DNA from: Salibacterium salarium
GTDB lineage: Bacteria > Bacillota > Bacilli > Bacillales > Marinococcaceae
Direction: 5' to 3'
DNA: 64,000 bases
NCBI RefSeq assembly: GCF_030813635.1
Contig: NZ_JAUSUM010000001.1
Coordinates: 930,001-994,000 of the forward strand
Position 1 is the stretch's first letter. Each line of letters opens with the position of its first letter. The notes under the pieces were generated by a model. The model saw only the letters and a program-made list of their open reading frames with translations. It was not told the DNA's origin and ran no database searches. Position numbers and translations under genes: made by a program. Shown here one piece after another: positions 18,345-27,273 of this stretch.

Positions 18345-19307
18345 GTGGCTCATTTAATAAAAATAGAAGATTATACGTCTAGATATCAACATGATATTCA
18401 ACGCTATCTTGGCCAGTTTTCCCGTTTAAAAAAAGAACGCTGGGAAAGTATGAAGCGGGAATGGATAAAGGCAAATCGCTCCGCTGCAGAAGAAACCGAT
18501 GAAGAAACCCTTGATGATTGGCTTGAAGGAGCAGATAGAGGTTTTTTTACAGCGACCCTTAACCGGTTAAAAAGTTTATCTGGTAGAAACCGGGACGTAA
18601 ACGAAGAGACAGAGGAAGAGAAGGAAGAAGAGTTTTATAAAGGAAAATCTTTAGAAGAAGTGAAAGAAACTTTTTATGAAAACTTATTTCAAGCGCAGTT
18701 ACGTTGGGCCAGTGCTTCTTTGCTCGATGAGTCAAGTCTCAATCCTAAATATAGGTACGACCAAACTCTTCGTTATTTTTTAAGACAACTTCCTGATAAT
18801 TATATGGTGTTTTATTATCCCGTCTTTTCCATTGGGAAAACTCCGCTTGAAATGGATATTATTTTATTAAGTCCCACCTCGATATATTGTGTGTCTGTTT
18901 TGAATGGTGATGTGAATAGTGTTTTTGAGTCATCGTCAGGGCGATATTGGAACGAGTATGTTCATAAAGAAAGAAGACGGCGGGTGAACCCTGTTATTTC
19001 GTTGAATCGCATGAGCAGTGTGTTGCGCTCATTTTTACAAGACACTTCTCTTGATATGCAACTGCGTCGTATCGTATTATCCCCTGAATCTATTATTGAT
19101 AATAGGTCAGCTGGCACGAAAATAGAAATCGTAGATAAGAGAAATATAGATGAATGGTTTGAAAAAAGAAAAAGAAATCCTTCGCCTATAAAAAAGAATC
19201 AACTATATGCGGTTGACGTGTTATTACAACATGCATTAACGAATTCATTCAGGCGTCGGGATTTGGTCGAAAACTATGATGTCAAAGAGAATGAAGAGTA
19301 TTTATAA
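18345..19307 (+). CDS. NERD-like (nuclease-related) domain protein, probably inactive
   Basis: 320-aa cytoplasmic protein. The first 130 residues are charged and helical, with a highly acidic run of Glu around residues 85-105. Residues about 135-240 resemble a NERD domain: PVFSIGKTPLEMDIILLSP, then a conserved RR..NP. The Asp of a PD-(D/E)xK fold is present, but the expected E-x-K reads CVSVLNG, so nuclease activity is doubtful. GTG start with GGAGG 7 nt upstream. It follows the CidB-like gene by 20 bases. Function unknown; the NERD call rests on motif spacing only. Confidence 0.65.
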   Translation: MAHLIKIEDYTSRYQHDIQRYLGQFSRLKKERWESMKREWIKANRSAAEETDEETLDDWLEGADRGFFTATLNRLKSLSGRNRDVNEETEEEKEEEFYKGKSLEEVKETFYENLFQAQLRWASASLLDESSLNPKYRYDQTLRYFLRQLPDNYMVFYYPVFSIGKTPLEMDIILLSPTSIYCVSVLNGDVNSVFESSSGRYWNEYVHKERRRRVNPVISLNRMSSVLRSFLQDTSLDMQLRRIVLSPESIIDNRSAGTKIEIVDKRNIDEWFEKRKRNPSPIKKNQLYAVDVLLQHALTNSFRRRDLVENYDVKENEEYL

Positions 19308-19342
19308 ATCACAGGTGCTCCCATTAATCTGATGAAAAAAGA

Positions 19343-19653
19343 GCCAGGGACAAAACAAAGTAGTCTGCTAAAAGAGGTGGAGGCACTGTCTATTTATACT
19401 TATTTTTGAATAAAAAGGAAGTTAATCTCTGTGCTGTCTTGCTTTCTGTTCTGATATAAAGGGAATCGTTTTATTATGAATAAAATATTTGACATGCGTA
19501 CTTTTTCAGCGGCCTCGAACAGCACGAGCCGAAGATACCGCTGGATAAAAAACGACCTATTTTGACGTAGCGATAAAACAATTCAAAAATCCGAACGATT
19601 CATTTGATATGAATCGTTCGGATTTTTTGTTTTTATAATGTTTTGTCCCTGCC
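19343..19653. repeat. Inverted-repeat element C (MITE-like)
   Basis: About 310-bp stretch bounded by CAGGGACAAAACA (19345-19357) and its exact complement TGTTTTGTCCCTG (19639-19651). It contains no coding frame with an RBS. A perfect 18-bp hairpin (19585-19627) sits close to the right end. The ends differ from those of element A/B. No second copy of C is present in the window. Confidence 0.55.
19585..19627. terminator. Bidirectional terminator between the NERD-like gene and purU
   Basis: Perfect 18-bp stem, arms 19585-19602 and 19610-19627, 7-base loop, with A and T runs as part of the arms. Lies inside repeat C and serves convergent genes. Confidence 0.85.
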
Positions 19654-19669
19654 TTTTCTCCTCGTATTA

Positions 19670-20542
19670 TTAATTAAATACTAATGTCTTATTTTCGTGC
19701 ACAAGTATTTTATCGTTGATGTGCCACTCCACAGCTCTTGCTAGCGCTATTTTTTCCACATTACGTCCCGCGATTTTTAAATCTTCTGCGGAATAGCGGT
19801 GGTTAACACGAAGAATCTCTTGCTCGATAATCGGTCCTTCATCTAAATCATCTGTAATATAATGAGCCGTTGCCCCGATTAATTTAACACCTCGTTCGAA
19901 TGCTTTTTTATATGGATTAGCACCAATAAAGGCTGGTAGAAAAGAATGGTGAATGTTAATCACCTTATGTCGATACGCTTGAACAAAATTAGAAGATAGA
20001 ATCTGCATATAACGAGCAAGCACAATGAAATCAACGTTATAATAATTAAGCACTTGCTTTGCTTCATGTTCAGCTTCGGGCTTTGTTTCTTTTGTCACTG
20101 GAATATGGTGAAATGTAATTCCATAACTTTCAACGATATCTTTTAAGTCAGCATGATTGCTTATAACTACGGGAATGTCAACCTCTAATTCTCCTGATCT
20201 CCATTTCCATAACAATTCAAGCAAACAATGGTCTTCCTTTGAAACGAAAATAGCCATCTTTTTCGTCTTACGTTCCTGCTCAAGCCGCCAACTCATATTA
20301 AATTGTTCCGCTATCGCTGGGAATTGCGCAAGAATAGTGTCATACGTTTCTTGGAAAGAAGGAAGGTCGAATTCAATTCTCATAAAAAACATGCCGCCTT
20401 CTGGATCAGTACTGTATTGGTCGGATTGCACTATATTTGCTTTATTATCGTGTAAGTATTTAGAAACGGACGCCACAATTCCAGGTTGGTCTGAACAGGA
20501 TATGAGCAGGCGTGCCCGATTCGATGTGTTTGATTGGTGCAT
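19670..20542 (-). CDS. purU: Formyltetrahydrofolate deformylase
   Basis: 290-aa enzyme releasing formate from 10-formyl-THF, which balances one-carbon pools for purine and glycine synthesis. Residues 1-85 form an ACT-type domain (LLISCSDQPGIVASVSKYL); the rest is a formyltransferase fold. The catalytic region is NIHHSFLPAFIGANPY with GATAHYITDDLDEGPII. GGAGG lies about 9 nt before the ATG. No riboswitch is seen upstream. Confidence 0.93.
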   Translation of the reverse strand: MHQSNTSNRARLLISCSDQPGIVASVSKYLHDNKANIVQSDQYSTDPEGGMFFMRIEFDLPSFQETYDTILAQFPAIAEQFNMSWRLEQERKTKKMAIFVSKEDHCLLELLWKWRSGELEVDIPVVISNHADLKDIVESYGITFHHIPVTKETKPEAEHEAKQVLNYYNVDFIVLARYMQILSSNFVQAYRHKVINIHHSFLPAFIGANPYKKAFERGVKLIGATAHYITDDLDEGPIIEQEILRVNHRYSAEDLKIAGRNVEKIALARAVEWHINDKILVHENKTLVFN

Positions 20543-20745
20543 CGAGATTTTCCTCCATTTGCTACATTAATTTATTTTTTGTGATTCACTTCGAGTTTAC
20601 TATATCACTCCTTTTACTGAAAAAAAAGAAGATCGATAAGACATCAAGACTTGAATGTTGTTGTTCAAGGGGGACGTTTGTAAACAGAACCGATGTTAAA
20701 GTGCAACATATCCGTATTTTAGACGACGAGAGTAATATATTGTCG
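20543..20745. other. Intergenic region upstream of purU
   Basis: About 200 bases, AT-rich. A short open frame ending at 20769 reads like coding at its end (HIRILDDESNILSLTLNPF) but has no usable start or RBS, so I do not call it a gene. Confidence 0.35.
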
Positions 20746-20775
20746 TTGACGTTGAATCCATTTCTTTGATACTAT
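20746..20775 (+). promoter_or_regulatory. Sigma-A promoter, candidate small RNA or ytmP leader
   Basis: TTGACG, 18 bases, TACTAT. About 200 bases ahead of ytmP. Confidence 0.5.
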
Positions 20776-20781
20776 TAAAAA

Positions 20782-20875
20782 CGATTCACTCTTATATTAG
20801 TGAATGTTCAATCCATACCATAATTTCGTATTTGATAAAGCAGAGTCACTGTCTTTAGACTCTGCTTCCTTATGC
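20782..20875 (+). ncRNA. Candidate short transcript or ytmP leader with two hairpins
   Basis: Downstream of the promoter come two helices: 20784-20790 with 20799-20805 (7 bp), and 20838-20847 with 20858-20867 (10 bp, perfect). The second looks like a terminator, but only a weak T-rich tail (TTCCTTATGCT) follows. No ORF fits between. It could be an independent RNA of roughly 90 nt or an attenuator in the ytmP leader. No known RNA family is recognised. Confidence 0.3.
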
Positions 20876-20987
20876 TATTTATGTTTAATATAAAATGGAA
20901 AAGAGTGCTGCATGACTGCAAAAGCAGTAGCTTTAGAAAAGCAATGACTAATCAAGATAAAAATGAGTGAAAACGAGGGTGAAGGTA

Positions 20988-21779
20988 TTGGAACTTCTAT
21001 TAGGAGAAGACTGGACAGTTGAACCCGCTGGAGGAACTACTGGTGAAGCATATATTGCCTGGACAGGAGAGCAAAAGCTGTTCTTAAAGCGCAATTCTTC
21101 TCCATTTTTAGCAGTACTTTCTGCCGAAGGAATTGTTCCTAAGTTATTATGGACCAAGCGATTGGAAAATGGAGACGTGATTACAGCTCAGAGATGGGTT
21201 CATGGTCGAGAGCTAAGTGCTTCAGACATGGAACGCTCTGATGTTGCTCGTTTATTAAGCAAGATACATTCATCGAGTGAATTGCTTGATATGTTCAAAC
21301 GGATAGGCAACGAACCGCTGACGCCCTCGACAATGATTGAGAATTTGAATACCCGGATGCTTGCAACGGGAACGTCATATTCTTTATTTCATGAAGCTAT
21401 TCAATATTTGGTTTCAAATTATCAAGAAGTGAAGGCACCGAGTATGGTCGTCTGTCATTGTGATATTAATCATAACAATTGGATGATTAATTCCCATAAC
21501 GAGCTTTACTTGATTGATTGGGACGGGGCAACGGTTGCCGATCCAGCCTTTGATCTTGGTTTGCTGTTATATGAATATATACCAACTGACAAGTGGGAAG
21601 CCTGGCTCCATCATTACGGGTTTCCATTGACGACTAATTTAAAACACCGTATGCATTGGTACGTTGTTTCTCATGCTTTGGATCATGCCCTTTACTACAT
21701 CCACAAAGGAAACGAGAAACAAACGTTAAGCTGGACAGAATATCTCCACCAATTATTGTATGATGGAAAGATAGAATAG
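20988..21779 (+). CDS. ytmP: Choline kinase-like phosphotransferase (YtmP)
   Basis: About 263-aa aminoglycoside/choline kinase-fold protein. The catalytic loop is HCDINHNNW (kinase-like HxDxxxxN) and the metal-binding loop LIDWDGA, both intact; an N-terminal glycine loop GGTTGEAY is also seen. The substrate is unknown. I favour the TTG start with an AGGGTGA 7 nt upstream; GTG codons 9 and 21 bases further up are possible alternatives. It precedes trmB, separated by a terminator. Confidence 0.82.
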   Translation: MELLLGEDWTVEPAGGTTGEAYIAWTGEQKLFLKRNSSPFLAVLSAEGIVPKLLWTKRLENGDVITAQRWVHGRELSASDMERSDVARLLSKIHSSSELLDMFKRIGNEPLTPSTMIENLNTRMLATGTSYSLFHEAIQYLVSNYQEVKAPSMVVCHCDINHNNWMINSHNELYLIDWDGATVADPAFDLGLLLYEYIPTDKWEAWLHHYGFPLTTNLKHRMHWYVVSHALDHALYYIHKGNEKQTLSWTEYLHQLLYDGKIE

Positions 21780-21790
21780 TCGATAGAAGC

Positions 21791-21819
21791 AAGGCCCGGT
21801 GTGAAAGCCGGACCTTTTT
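21791..21819 (+). terminator. ytmP terminator
   Basis: 9-base arms 21791-21799 and 21808-21816 with one mismatch, followed by TTTA. Confidence 0.65.
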
Positions 21820-21852
21820 AACTGGTAGGAAAACAGAAAAAGGAGGGGCGGT

Positions 21853-22506
21853 ATGAGACTCCGTCATAAACCGTGGGCGAAACAATTCATTGAAGAACAT
21901 CCGGAATACGTGATGACCTCTTCTTCAAAAACCAAGACAAGTTGGAAAGAGCTGTTTGGAAATGATAATCCTATTTATGTGGAAGTGGGTACTGGAAAAG
22001 GAAAATTTCTCGATAACATGAGCCAAGAATATCCGAATATTAACTTTATTGGGATAGAGAAGTCCGAAAGTGTTTTAGTGATGGGATTACAACGTTTATT
22101 AAAAGATCATAAAAGCAATGTCCGCTTTATTAATGGAGATGTTCTTGATTTGCTTGATTTTTTTCAACCGGGAGAAGTAGATCGGCTGTTTATTAATTTT
22201 ACCGATCCATGGCCGAAAAAAAGACATGAGAAAAGAAGACTGACGTATAAATCTTTTTTATCGCTTTATGAGCAAATTATGAGCGACAACGCTGAAATTC
22301 ATATGAAAACGGACAACCAAGGGCTGTTTGAATACTCGCTGGAGAGCATGTCTCGTTATGGCATGACGTTAAAAAATATTTCACTCGATCTTCATAACAG
22401 TGAAAAGGAAGATAATATTATGACAGAATATGAGGAGAAATTTTCTCAAAAAGGTCAACGTATTTTTCGACTCGAGTCTTATTTTTCCTCTCCCTACCCT
22501 TCATAA
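21853..22506 (+). CDS. trmB: tRNA (guanine-N7)-methyltransferase
   Basis: 217-aa TrmB enzyme making m7G46 in tRNA. The SAM loop is EVGTGKGKF, the acidic IGIEKSESV follows, and the family signature DPWPKKRHEKRRL is complete. RBS AAAGGAGGGG before the ATG. Length and domain are normal. Confidence 0.96.
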   Translation: MRLRHKPWAKQFIEEHPEYVMTSSSKTKTSWKELFGNDNPIYVEVGTGKGKFLDNMSQEYPNINFIGIEKSESVLVMGLQRLLKDHKSNVRFINGDVLDLLDFFQPGEVDRLFINFTDPWPKKRHEKRRLTYKSFLSLYEQIMSDNAEIHMKTDNQGLFEYSLESMSRYGMTLKNISLDLHNSEKEDNIMTEYEEKFSQKGQRIFRLESYFSSPYPS

Positions 22507-22507
22507 C

Positions 22508-22539
22508 CTACTCGAAAATCAAATTCGGGTAGTTTTTTT
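22508..22539 (+). terminator. trmB terminator
   Basis: 9-bp stem with one G-T pair (22508-22516 with 22524-22532), then seven T. Confidence 0.85.
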
Positions 22540-22592
22540 AATATATAATATGTATACTAAGGTTGTGAAAACGCATGCACAGGAGGTCTTTT

Positions 22593-23441
22593 ATGGAACA
22601 ATTAACGATAGGAAACTATACTTTGACGTGGCTTCGCGGAGGTGTCACTCATTTAGACGGCGGTGCCATGTTCGGAGTAGTACCAAAGCCGCTTTGGTCA
22701 AAAAAATATCCTGTGAATGATAAAAATCAAATTGAACTTCGCTCTGATCCGATTCTTATTCAAGGAAACGGTAAAAATATATTGATAGAAGCAGGTCTTG
22801 GCATTGATAGATTTACTGAAAAACAAAAGCGGAATTTCGGCATTACCGAAGAGTCTTTTGTCGATGAAGATCTTCATGCTCTAGGACTGACATCAGCTGA
22901 CATAGATGAAGTGCTGATGACTCATATGCATTATGATCATGCCGCAGGTTTAGTTAAGTGGGAGGATAGTAAAGAAGTGCCCGCCTTTGAAAATGCGGTG
23001 ATTTACTTGTCAGAAACAGAATGGGAAGAAACGAAAAACCCTAACATCCGCTCCGCAAATACATATTGGAAGCAGAATTGGAAGCCGGTTGAACATATGG
23101 TCAAAACTTTTCAGGAAGAGCGGACAGCAGCTCCAGGAATTGTTCAACAAAAAACAGGAGGCCATAGTAAAGGCATGTGTATCATAACAATAGAACAAAA
23201 TGATGACATGCTTATTCATATGGCTGATAATATGGGAACACATGCTCATCAACCTGTATTGTGGGTGATGGCGTATGATGATTATCCGATTGATTCTATC
23301 GCAATGAAACAAAAGTTTATGGATATTGGTTGTAACAATGAAGCCTGGTTCACGTTTTATCATGATTACAAATATCGGGCGATACAGTTGGATAGTGCTG
23401 GATTAATCCAATCGTCCCTTGCTAAAAAAAATGAAATATAG
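22593..23441 (+). CDS. ytnP: Metallo-beta-lactamase-fold lactonase-like protein (YtnP)
   Basis: 282-aa metallo-beta-lactamase-fold hydrolase. The zinc motif is HMHYDHAAG, with further His/Asp ligands in GGHSKGM and MADNMGTH. B. subtilis YtnP is reported to degrade N-acyl-homoserine lactones and to block Streptomyces signalling; activity here is inferred. Start at the ATG with AGGAGG 6 nt upstream; an ATG six codons earlier would place the RBS inside the gene. Confidence 0.87.
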   Translation: MEQLTIGNYTLTWLRGGVTHLDGGAMFGVVPKPLWSKKYPVNDKNQIELRSDPILIQGNGKNILIEAGLGIDRFTEKQKRNFGITEESFVDEDLHALGLTSADIDEVLMTHMHYDHAAGLVKWEDSKEVPAFENAVIYLSETEWEETKNPNIRSANTYWKQNWKPVEHMVKTFQEERTAAPGIVQQKTGGHSKGMCIITIEQNDDMLIHMADNMGTHAHQPVLWVMAYDDYPIDSIAMKQKFMDIGCNNEAWFTFYHDYKYRAIQLDSAGLIQSSLAKKNEI

Positions 23442-23453
23442 TCTGATTTGAAG

Positions 23454-23490
23454 CTGTCTCATGAGTGAATCTCTCAATGAGGCAGTTTTT
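23454..23490 (+). terminator. ytnP terminator
   Basis: 9-base arms 23454-23462 and 23477-23485, then five T. Confidence 0.8.
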
Positions 23491-23546
23491 GTATGCGTAT
23501 TGATTGAATACAATCAAAAATTAATGCAAAATATGATTGTTAATGC

Positions 23547-23575
23547 TTGATTTTGAATGAAAATGATTATATACT
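23547..23575 (+). promoter_or_regulatory. Promoter of the fruRKA operon
   Basis: TTGATT, 17 bases, TATACT. The area just upstream holds repeated GATT/AATC half-sites (ACAATCA at about 23512, TGATTGT at about 23534) that could be FruR operators. Confidence 0.55.
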
Positions 23576-23591
23576 GTAATCAGAATTTGTA

Positions 23592-23605
23592 AGTAAGCGT
23601 TTCCT
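23592..23605 (+). promoter_or_regulatory. cre-like CcpA site in the fru leader
   Basis: AGTAAGCGTTTCCT matches the catabolite-responsive element consensus TGNAANCGNTNNCA except at its two end bases. It lies downstream of the promoter and 23 bases before fruR, a roadblock position. ccpA itself is in this window. Confidence 0.45.
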
Positions 23606-23628
23606 TGCTGATAAGAGAGGAGGTACCC

Positions 23629-24384
23629 ATGCTTCACGTTGAAAGAAGAGAAGCTATCTTAAACGTTTTGAAATCTCAAGAAGTGGCATCTGTTCAAGAT
23701 CTTGTTACGGCTACAGGAGCGTCCGAATCCACCATCAGACGAGATTTGACCGAATTGGAGTCAGAACAGTTTATAAAGCGTTTACATGGAGGGGCGTCCC
23801 TTTCTAAAAGGAAATTAGAAGAACCTTCTGTTGCTGAAAAACAAAGTATTCATCAAACAGAGAAACGCGGTATTGCTGAGTGGGCGGCTTCTCTAGTGAA
23901 TGATAAAGATTGTTTGTTTATGGATGCTGGAACAACCACAGTAGAAATGATACCTTTTTTAGCTCAAAAAGAAGTAGTCGTTGTAACGAACGGGATTCCA
24001 CATGTGCCGCTTTTGTTAGAACACGGTATTCAAACGTATGTTACAGGAGGGAAAGCAAAACCAGGAACATCTGCATTGACAGGGGAAAAAGCTGCATCTT
24101 CCCTAAAAGAGTTTCGATTTGATGCATGTTTTCTCGGTATCAACGGAATGGATGTCGAAAGTGGCTTTACAACACCAGACCCAGAAGAAGCTCATGTTAA
24201 GAAAACAGCACTTACTCTATCGACAAGACCATATGTACTTGCAGATCATTCGAAAACAGCAGAAGTCGCTTTTGCCAGTGTTGCTTCGCTGGAAGAGGCA
24301 ATTATTATTACTTCCGAACAAATAGAATTAGAGCAATTAGAAAAGTTGAGACAACGAACAGAAGTAAAGGTCGTGAAAAAATGA
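23629..24384 (+). CDS. fruR: DeoR-family fructose operon repressor
   Basis: 251-aa DeoR-family regulator. An N-terminal winged helix (residues 1-57: RREAILNVLKSQEVASVQDL...STIRRDL) is followed by a DeoR sensor domain with DAGTTT and FLGINGMD. The family responds to a phosphosugar, fructose-1-phosphate in FruR. The ATG with AGGAGG 5-6 nt upstream is the start, not the ATG eight codons earlier. It overlaps fruK by 4 bases. Confidence 0.92.
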   Translation: MLHVERREAILNVLKSQEVASVQDLVTATGASESTIRRDLTELESEQFIKRLHGGASLSKRKLEEPSVAEKQSIHQTEKRGIAEWAASLVNDKDCLFMDAGTTTVEMIPFLAQKEVVVVTNGIPHVPLLLEHGIQTYVTGGKAKPGTSALTGEKAASSLKEFRFDACFLGINGMDVESGFTTPDPEEAHVKKTALTLSTRPYVLADHSKTAEVAFASVASLEEAIIITSEQIELEQLEKLRQRTEVKVVKK

Positions 24385-25325
24385 TTTACACATTAACCCT
24401 AAATCCGGCTCTTGATTATGTCATCGAGACGCCCGATTTTCAAACAGGGACCATTAACCGTTCAAAAGAAGACTTAAAGTACCCAGGTGGTAAAGGTATT
24501 AACGTATCCCGCGTCCTCGATAGACTCGGTGTCTCCAGTACAGCACTTGGGTTTTCAGGAGGATTCACCGGTGACTATATTAAACAAGTATTAAATCAAG
24601 AGAATATCACAACGGAATTTATTGATGTCGACGGGGATACGAGAATCAATGTGAAAATAAGAGGAGAAGAAGAAACAGAAATCAACGGAACTTCTCCAGA
24701 TATTTCTAAAGAAAACATTGACGAATTGCTTACCAAACTAGACAAATTGGAAGAAAATGATCATCTCGTTATCGCAGGAAGTCTTCCGTCTATGCTACCC
24801 GAAGATTTGTATCAAACGTTAATGTCAGGATTAAAAGAAAAAAAGGTTAACGTCTACCTTGATACTAGTGGAAAGCCGTTGAAGGCTGCATTGCAGGCCA
24901 AACCATATTTCGTTAAACCAAATCATCATGAGTTAGCAGATTTGTATCAAACAACGATTTCTTCGGTGGAGGATGCAATCGAGTATGGAGAAAAAATGAT
25001 GGAAGAATACGAAATTGATCATGCTGTTATATCGATGGCTGGTGAAGGTGCTATTTATTTGAATGAACAAGGTGCGTACCAAGCAGTACCCCCAGAACGT
25101 CCGGCTGTTAATTCAGTAGGTGCAGGAGACTCTCTAGTTGCAGGGTTTATAGCTAAACATCTTGCCTCAGACAATTCACAAGAAGTATTAACTTATGCTG
25201 TTGCAACAGGAAGTGCGACTGCTTTTTCCGAAACGTTTTGCACGTTGGAAGAAGTAGAAGCCGTTTACAGACAAGTGGAGACAAAGCCATTGAAAGAGAA
25301 AAACAAAAGCCAAAGGGAATTTTAA
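24381..25325 (+). CDS. fruK: 1-phosphofructokinase
   Basis: 314-aa PfkB-family kinase converting fructose-1-phosphate to fructose-1,6-bisphosphate. Signatures: PGGKGINVSRVL near the N-terminus and the C-terminal NSVGAGDSLVAGF with the catalytic Asp. Its start overlaps the fruR stop. The last 12 residues are lysine-rich and loosely conserved. FruA follows 16 bases later. Confidence 0.94.
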   Translation: MIYTLTLNPALDYVIETPDFQTGTINRSKEDLKYPGGKGINVSRVLDRLGVSSTALGFSGGFTGDYIKQVLNQENITTEFIDVDGDTRINVKIRGEEETEINGTSPDISKENIDELLTKLDKLEENDHLVIAGSLPSMLPEDLYQTLMSGLKEKKVNVYLDTSGKPLKAALQAKPYFVKPNHHELADLYQTTISSVEDAIEYGEKMMEEYEIDHAVISMAGEGAIYLNEQGAYQAVPPERPAVNSVGAGDSLVAGFIAKHLASDNSQEVLTYAVATGSATAFSETFCTLEEVEAVYRQVETKPLKEKNKSQREF

Positions 25326-25341
25326 AGAAGGGGTGAGGGAA

Positions 25342-27222
25342 GTGAAAATTACTGATTTGTTGAAAACGGACACCGTGATTCTCGATCTTCAAGCAGATTC
25401 GAAAAATGGCGTCATTGATGAGCTGGTTCAGAAGCTGGACAAAGCAGGAAGACTTCAAAATCCGGCAAAATTTAAAGAAGCAATTCATACCCGAGAAGGT
25501 GAAAGTTCAACCGGCATTGGCGAAGGGATAGCGATTCCACATGCCAAAACCGATGCGGTGAAAACACCAGCTATCGCCTTTGGTCGTTCGACAGAAGGCA
25601 CTGACTATGAATCGTTGGATGGTCAGCCGGCACATTTAATTTTTATGATTGCTGCTAGTGAAGGGGCAAACCAAGATCACTTACAGACGTTATCGAGATT
25701 ATCGACACTCTTGATGGATGAAGGATTTCGCTCAGACTTATTAAGCGCAGACACAGAAAATGAAGTAATGAAACTTATTGACGACAAAGAAAAAGAAAAG
25801 CTTGGAACAGAAGAAGACGATAATGCTGCGCAGGCAGAGGAATCATCTGGTCCGCAAATTCTTGCTGTAACGGGTTGTCCAACAGGAATTGCACATACGT
25901 TTATGGCAGCAGATGCATTAAAAGAACAAGCGAAAGAAATGGGAATTTCCATTAAAGTGGAAACCAATGGTTCTGATGGAATTGGTAATCGTCTAACAGC
26001 TGATGAAATTGCAAACGCGGAAGGAATCATCTTAGCTTCAGATACAAAAGTGGAGATGGATCGTTTCGATGGTAAGCCCGTTCTTATTAAAGGAGTTACG
26101 GACGGTATGAAACGTCCAAAAGAGCTCATTGATCAAGTGCAAAATGGAGAAGCTCCTTTGTATAAGGCTGCGGAAGGAAGCAGTGGAGCATCGAGTGACA
26201 GTAAAGGACGTTCCGGCTTTTATAAACATTTAATGAATGGTGTATCCAACATGCTTCCGTTTGTTGTCGGAGGCGGGGTACTAATGGCTGTCTCCTTTTT
26301 CTTCGGTATTAATTCAGCTGACCCCGATCATGAAAGTTATAATGAATTTGCAGCAGCTCTCTATTCTATTGGTGGGGACCATGCTTTTCATTTGATGGTA
26401 GCTGTTCTTGCCGGGTTTATTGCGATGAGTATCGCTGACCGCCCTGGCTTTGCTCCCGGTATGATTGGCGGTCTCATGGCGACGACAGGTGGCGCTGGTT
26501 TTCTTGGCGGTTTAATCGCCGGCTTTCTCGCAGGTTATATTGTCATTCTATTGAAAAAAGCATTAGCAGGCCTGCCTAAGGTATTAGACGGCATTAAAAC
26601 GATTCTTTTTTATCCTGTATTAAGTATTTTTATTGTCGGTATTTTAATGCATTTTGTTATTACTCCGCCTGTAAGTCAATTTAATACGATTCTAGAAAAT
26701 TGGCTTAATGGCATGGGAACGGGTAATATTGTCATTCTCGGAATTGTTCTCGGTGGAATGATGGCGGTTGATATGGGAGGTCCTGTCAATAAGGCGGCCT
26801 TCACATTCGGTATTGCAATGATTGACGCAGGTAATTTTGCACCACACGCAGCGATTATGGCAGGTGGTATGGTGCCACCGCTCGGTATTGCGGTTGCGAC
26901 AACGATATTTAGAAATAAATTTACAAAGGAAGAACGAGATGCTGGACTATCCAGTTATTTCCTTGGAGCGTTCTTTATTACAGAAGGTGCAATACCTTTT
27001 GCAGCAGCGGATCCCGCTCGTATCATTCCAGCGTTCATAGCTGGTTCGGCAACAGCTGGTGCGTTTGCGATGTTATTTGGAATCGGCCTTCCTGCACCAC
27101 ACGGAGGAGCCTTTGTTATTCCAACAGTACAAGGAGCCCCTCTACTTTATGTCCTTGCGATTTTAATCGGAACGGCCGTGACAGCGATTCTCGTCGGATT
27201 GTTGAAACGTCCCGTAAAATAA
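25342..27222 (+). CDS. fruA: PTS fructose transporter subunit IIABC
   Basis: 626-aa fused fructose PTS enzyme II. Domain order: EIIA (residues 1-150, phosphorylated His67 in IAIPHAKT), EIIB (about 172-270, Cys179 in TGCPTGIAHT), then EIIC with about eight membrane segments. It imports fructose as fructose-1-phosphate for FruK. I prefer the GTG start with AAGGGGTGA 6 nt upstream, since MKITDLL matches family N-termini; the GTG three codons earlier is possible. The operon ends at a hairpin formed by repeat B. Confidence 0.95.
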   Translation: MKITDLLKTDTVILDLQADSKNGVIDELVQKLDKAGRLQNPAKFKEAIHTREGESSTGIGEGIAIPHAKTDAVKTPAIAFGRSTEGTDYESLDGQPAHLIFMIAASEGANQDHLQTLSRLSTLLMDEGFRSDLLSADTENEVMKLIDDKEKEKLGTEEDDNAAQAEESSGPQILAVTGCPTGIAHTFMAADALKEQAKEMGISIKVETNGSDGIGNRLTADEIANAEGIILASDTKVEMDRFDGKPVLIKGVTDGMKRPKELIDQVQNGEAPLYKAAEGSSGASSDSKGRSGFYKHLMNGVSNMLPFVVGGGVLMAVSFFFGINSADPDHESYNEFAAALYSIGGDHAFHLMVAVLAGFIAMSIADRPGFAPGMIGGLMATTGGAGFLGGLIAGFLAGYIVILLKKALAGLPKVLDGIKTILFYPVLSIFIVGILMHFVITPPVSQFNTILENWLNGMGTGNIVILGIVLGGMMAVDMGGPVNKAAFTFGIAMIDAGNFAPHAAIMAGGMVPPLGIAVATTIFRNKFTKEERDAGLSSYFLGAFFITEGAIPFAAADPARIIPAFIAGSATAGAFAMLFGIGLPAPHGGAFVIPTVQGAPLLYVLAILIGTAVTAILVGLLKRPVK

Positions 27223-27241
27223 TATAGAAAAAATGGATGAG

Positions 27242-27273
27242 AGGAGCTGTATCAAAAGGTACAGCTCCTTTCT
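27242..27273 (+). terminator. fruA terminator formed by the end of repeat B
   Basis: Perfect 10-bp stem (27242-27251 with 27260-27269), 8-base loop, then TTTCT, 19 bases past the fruA stop. Confidence 0.8.

Noticed and set aside
20512-20769. Frame ending in a protein-like stretch before ytmP
   Set aside because: No in-frame start with an RBS, and most of it is AT-rich intergenic sequence or the purU start region.
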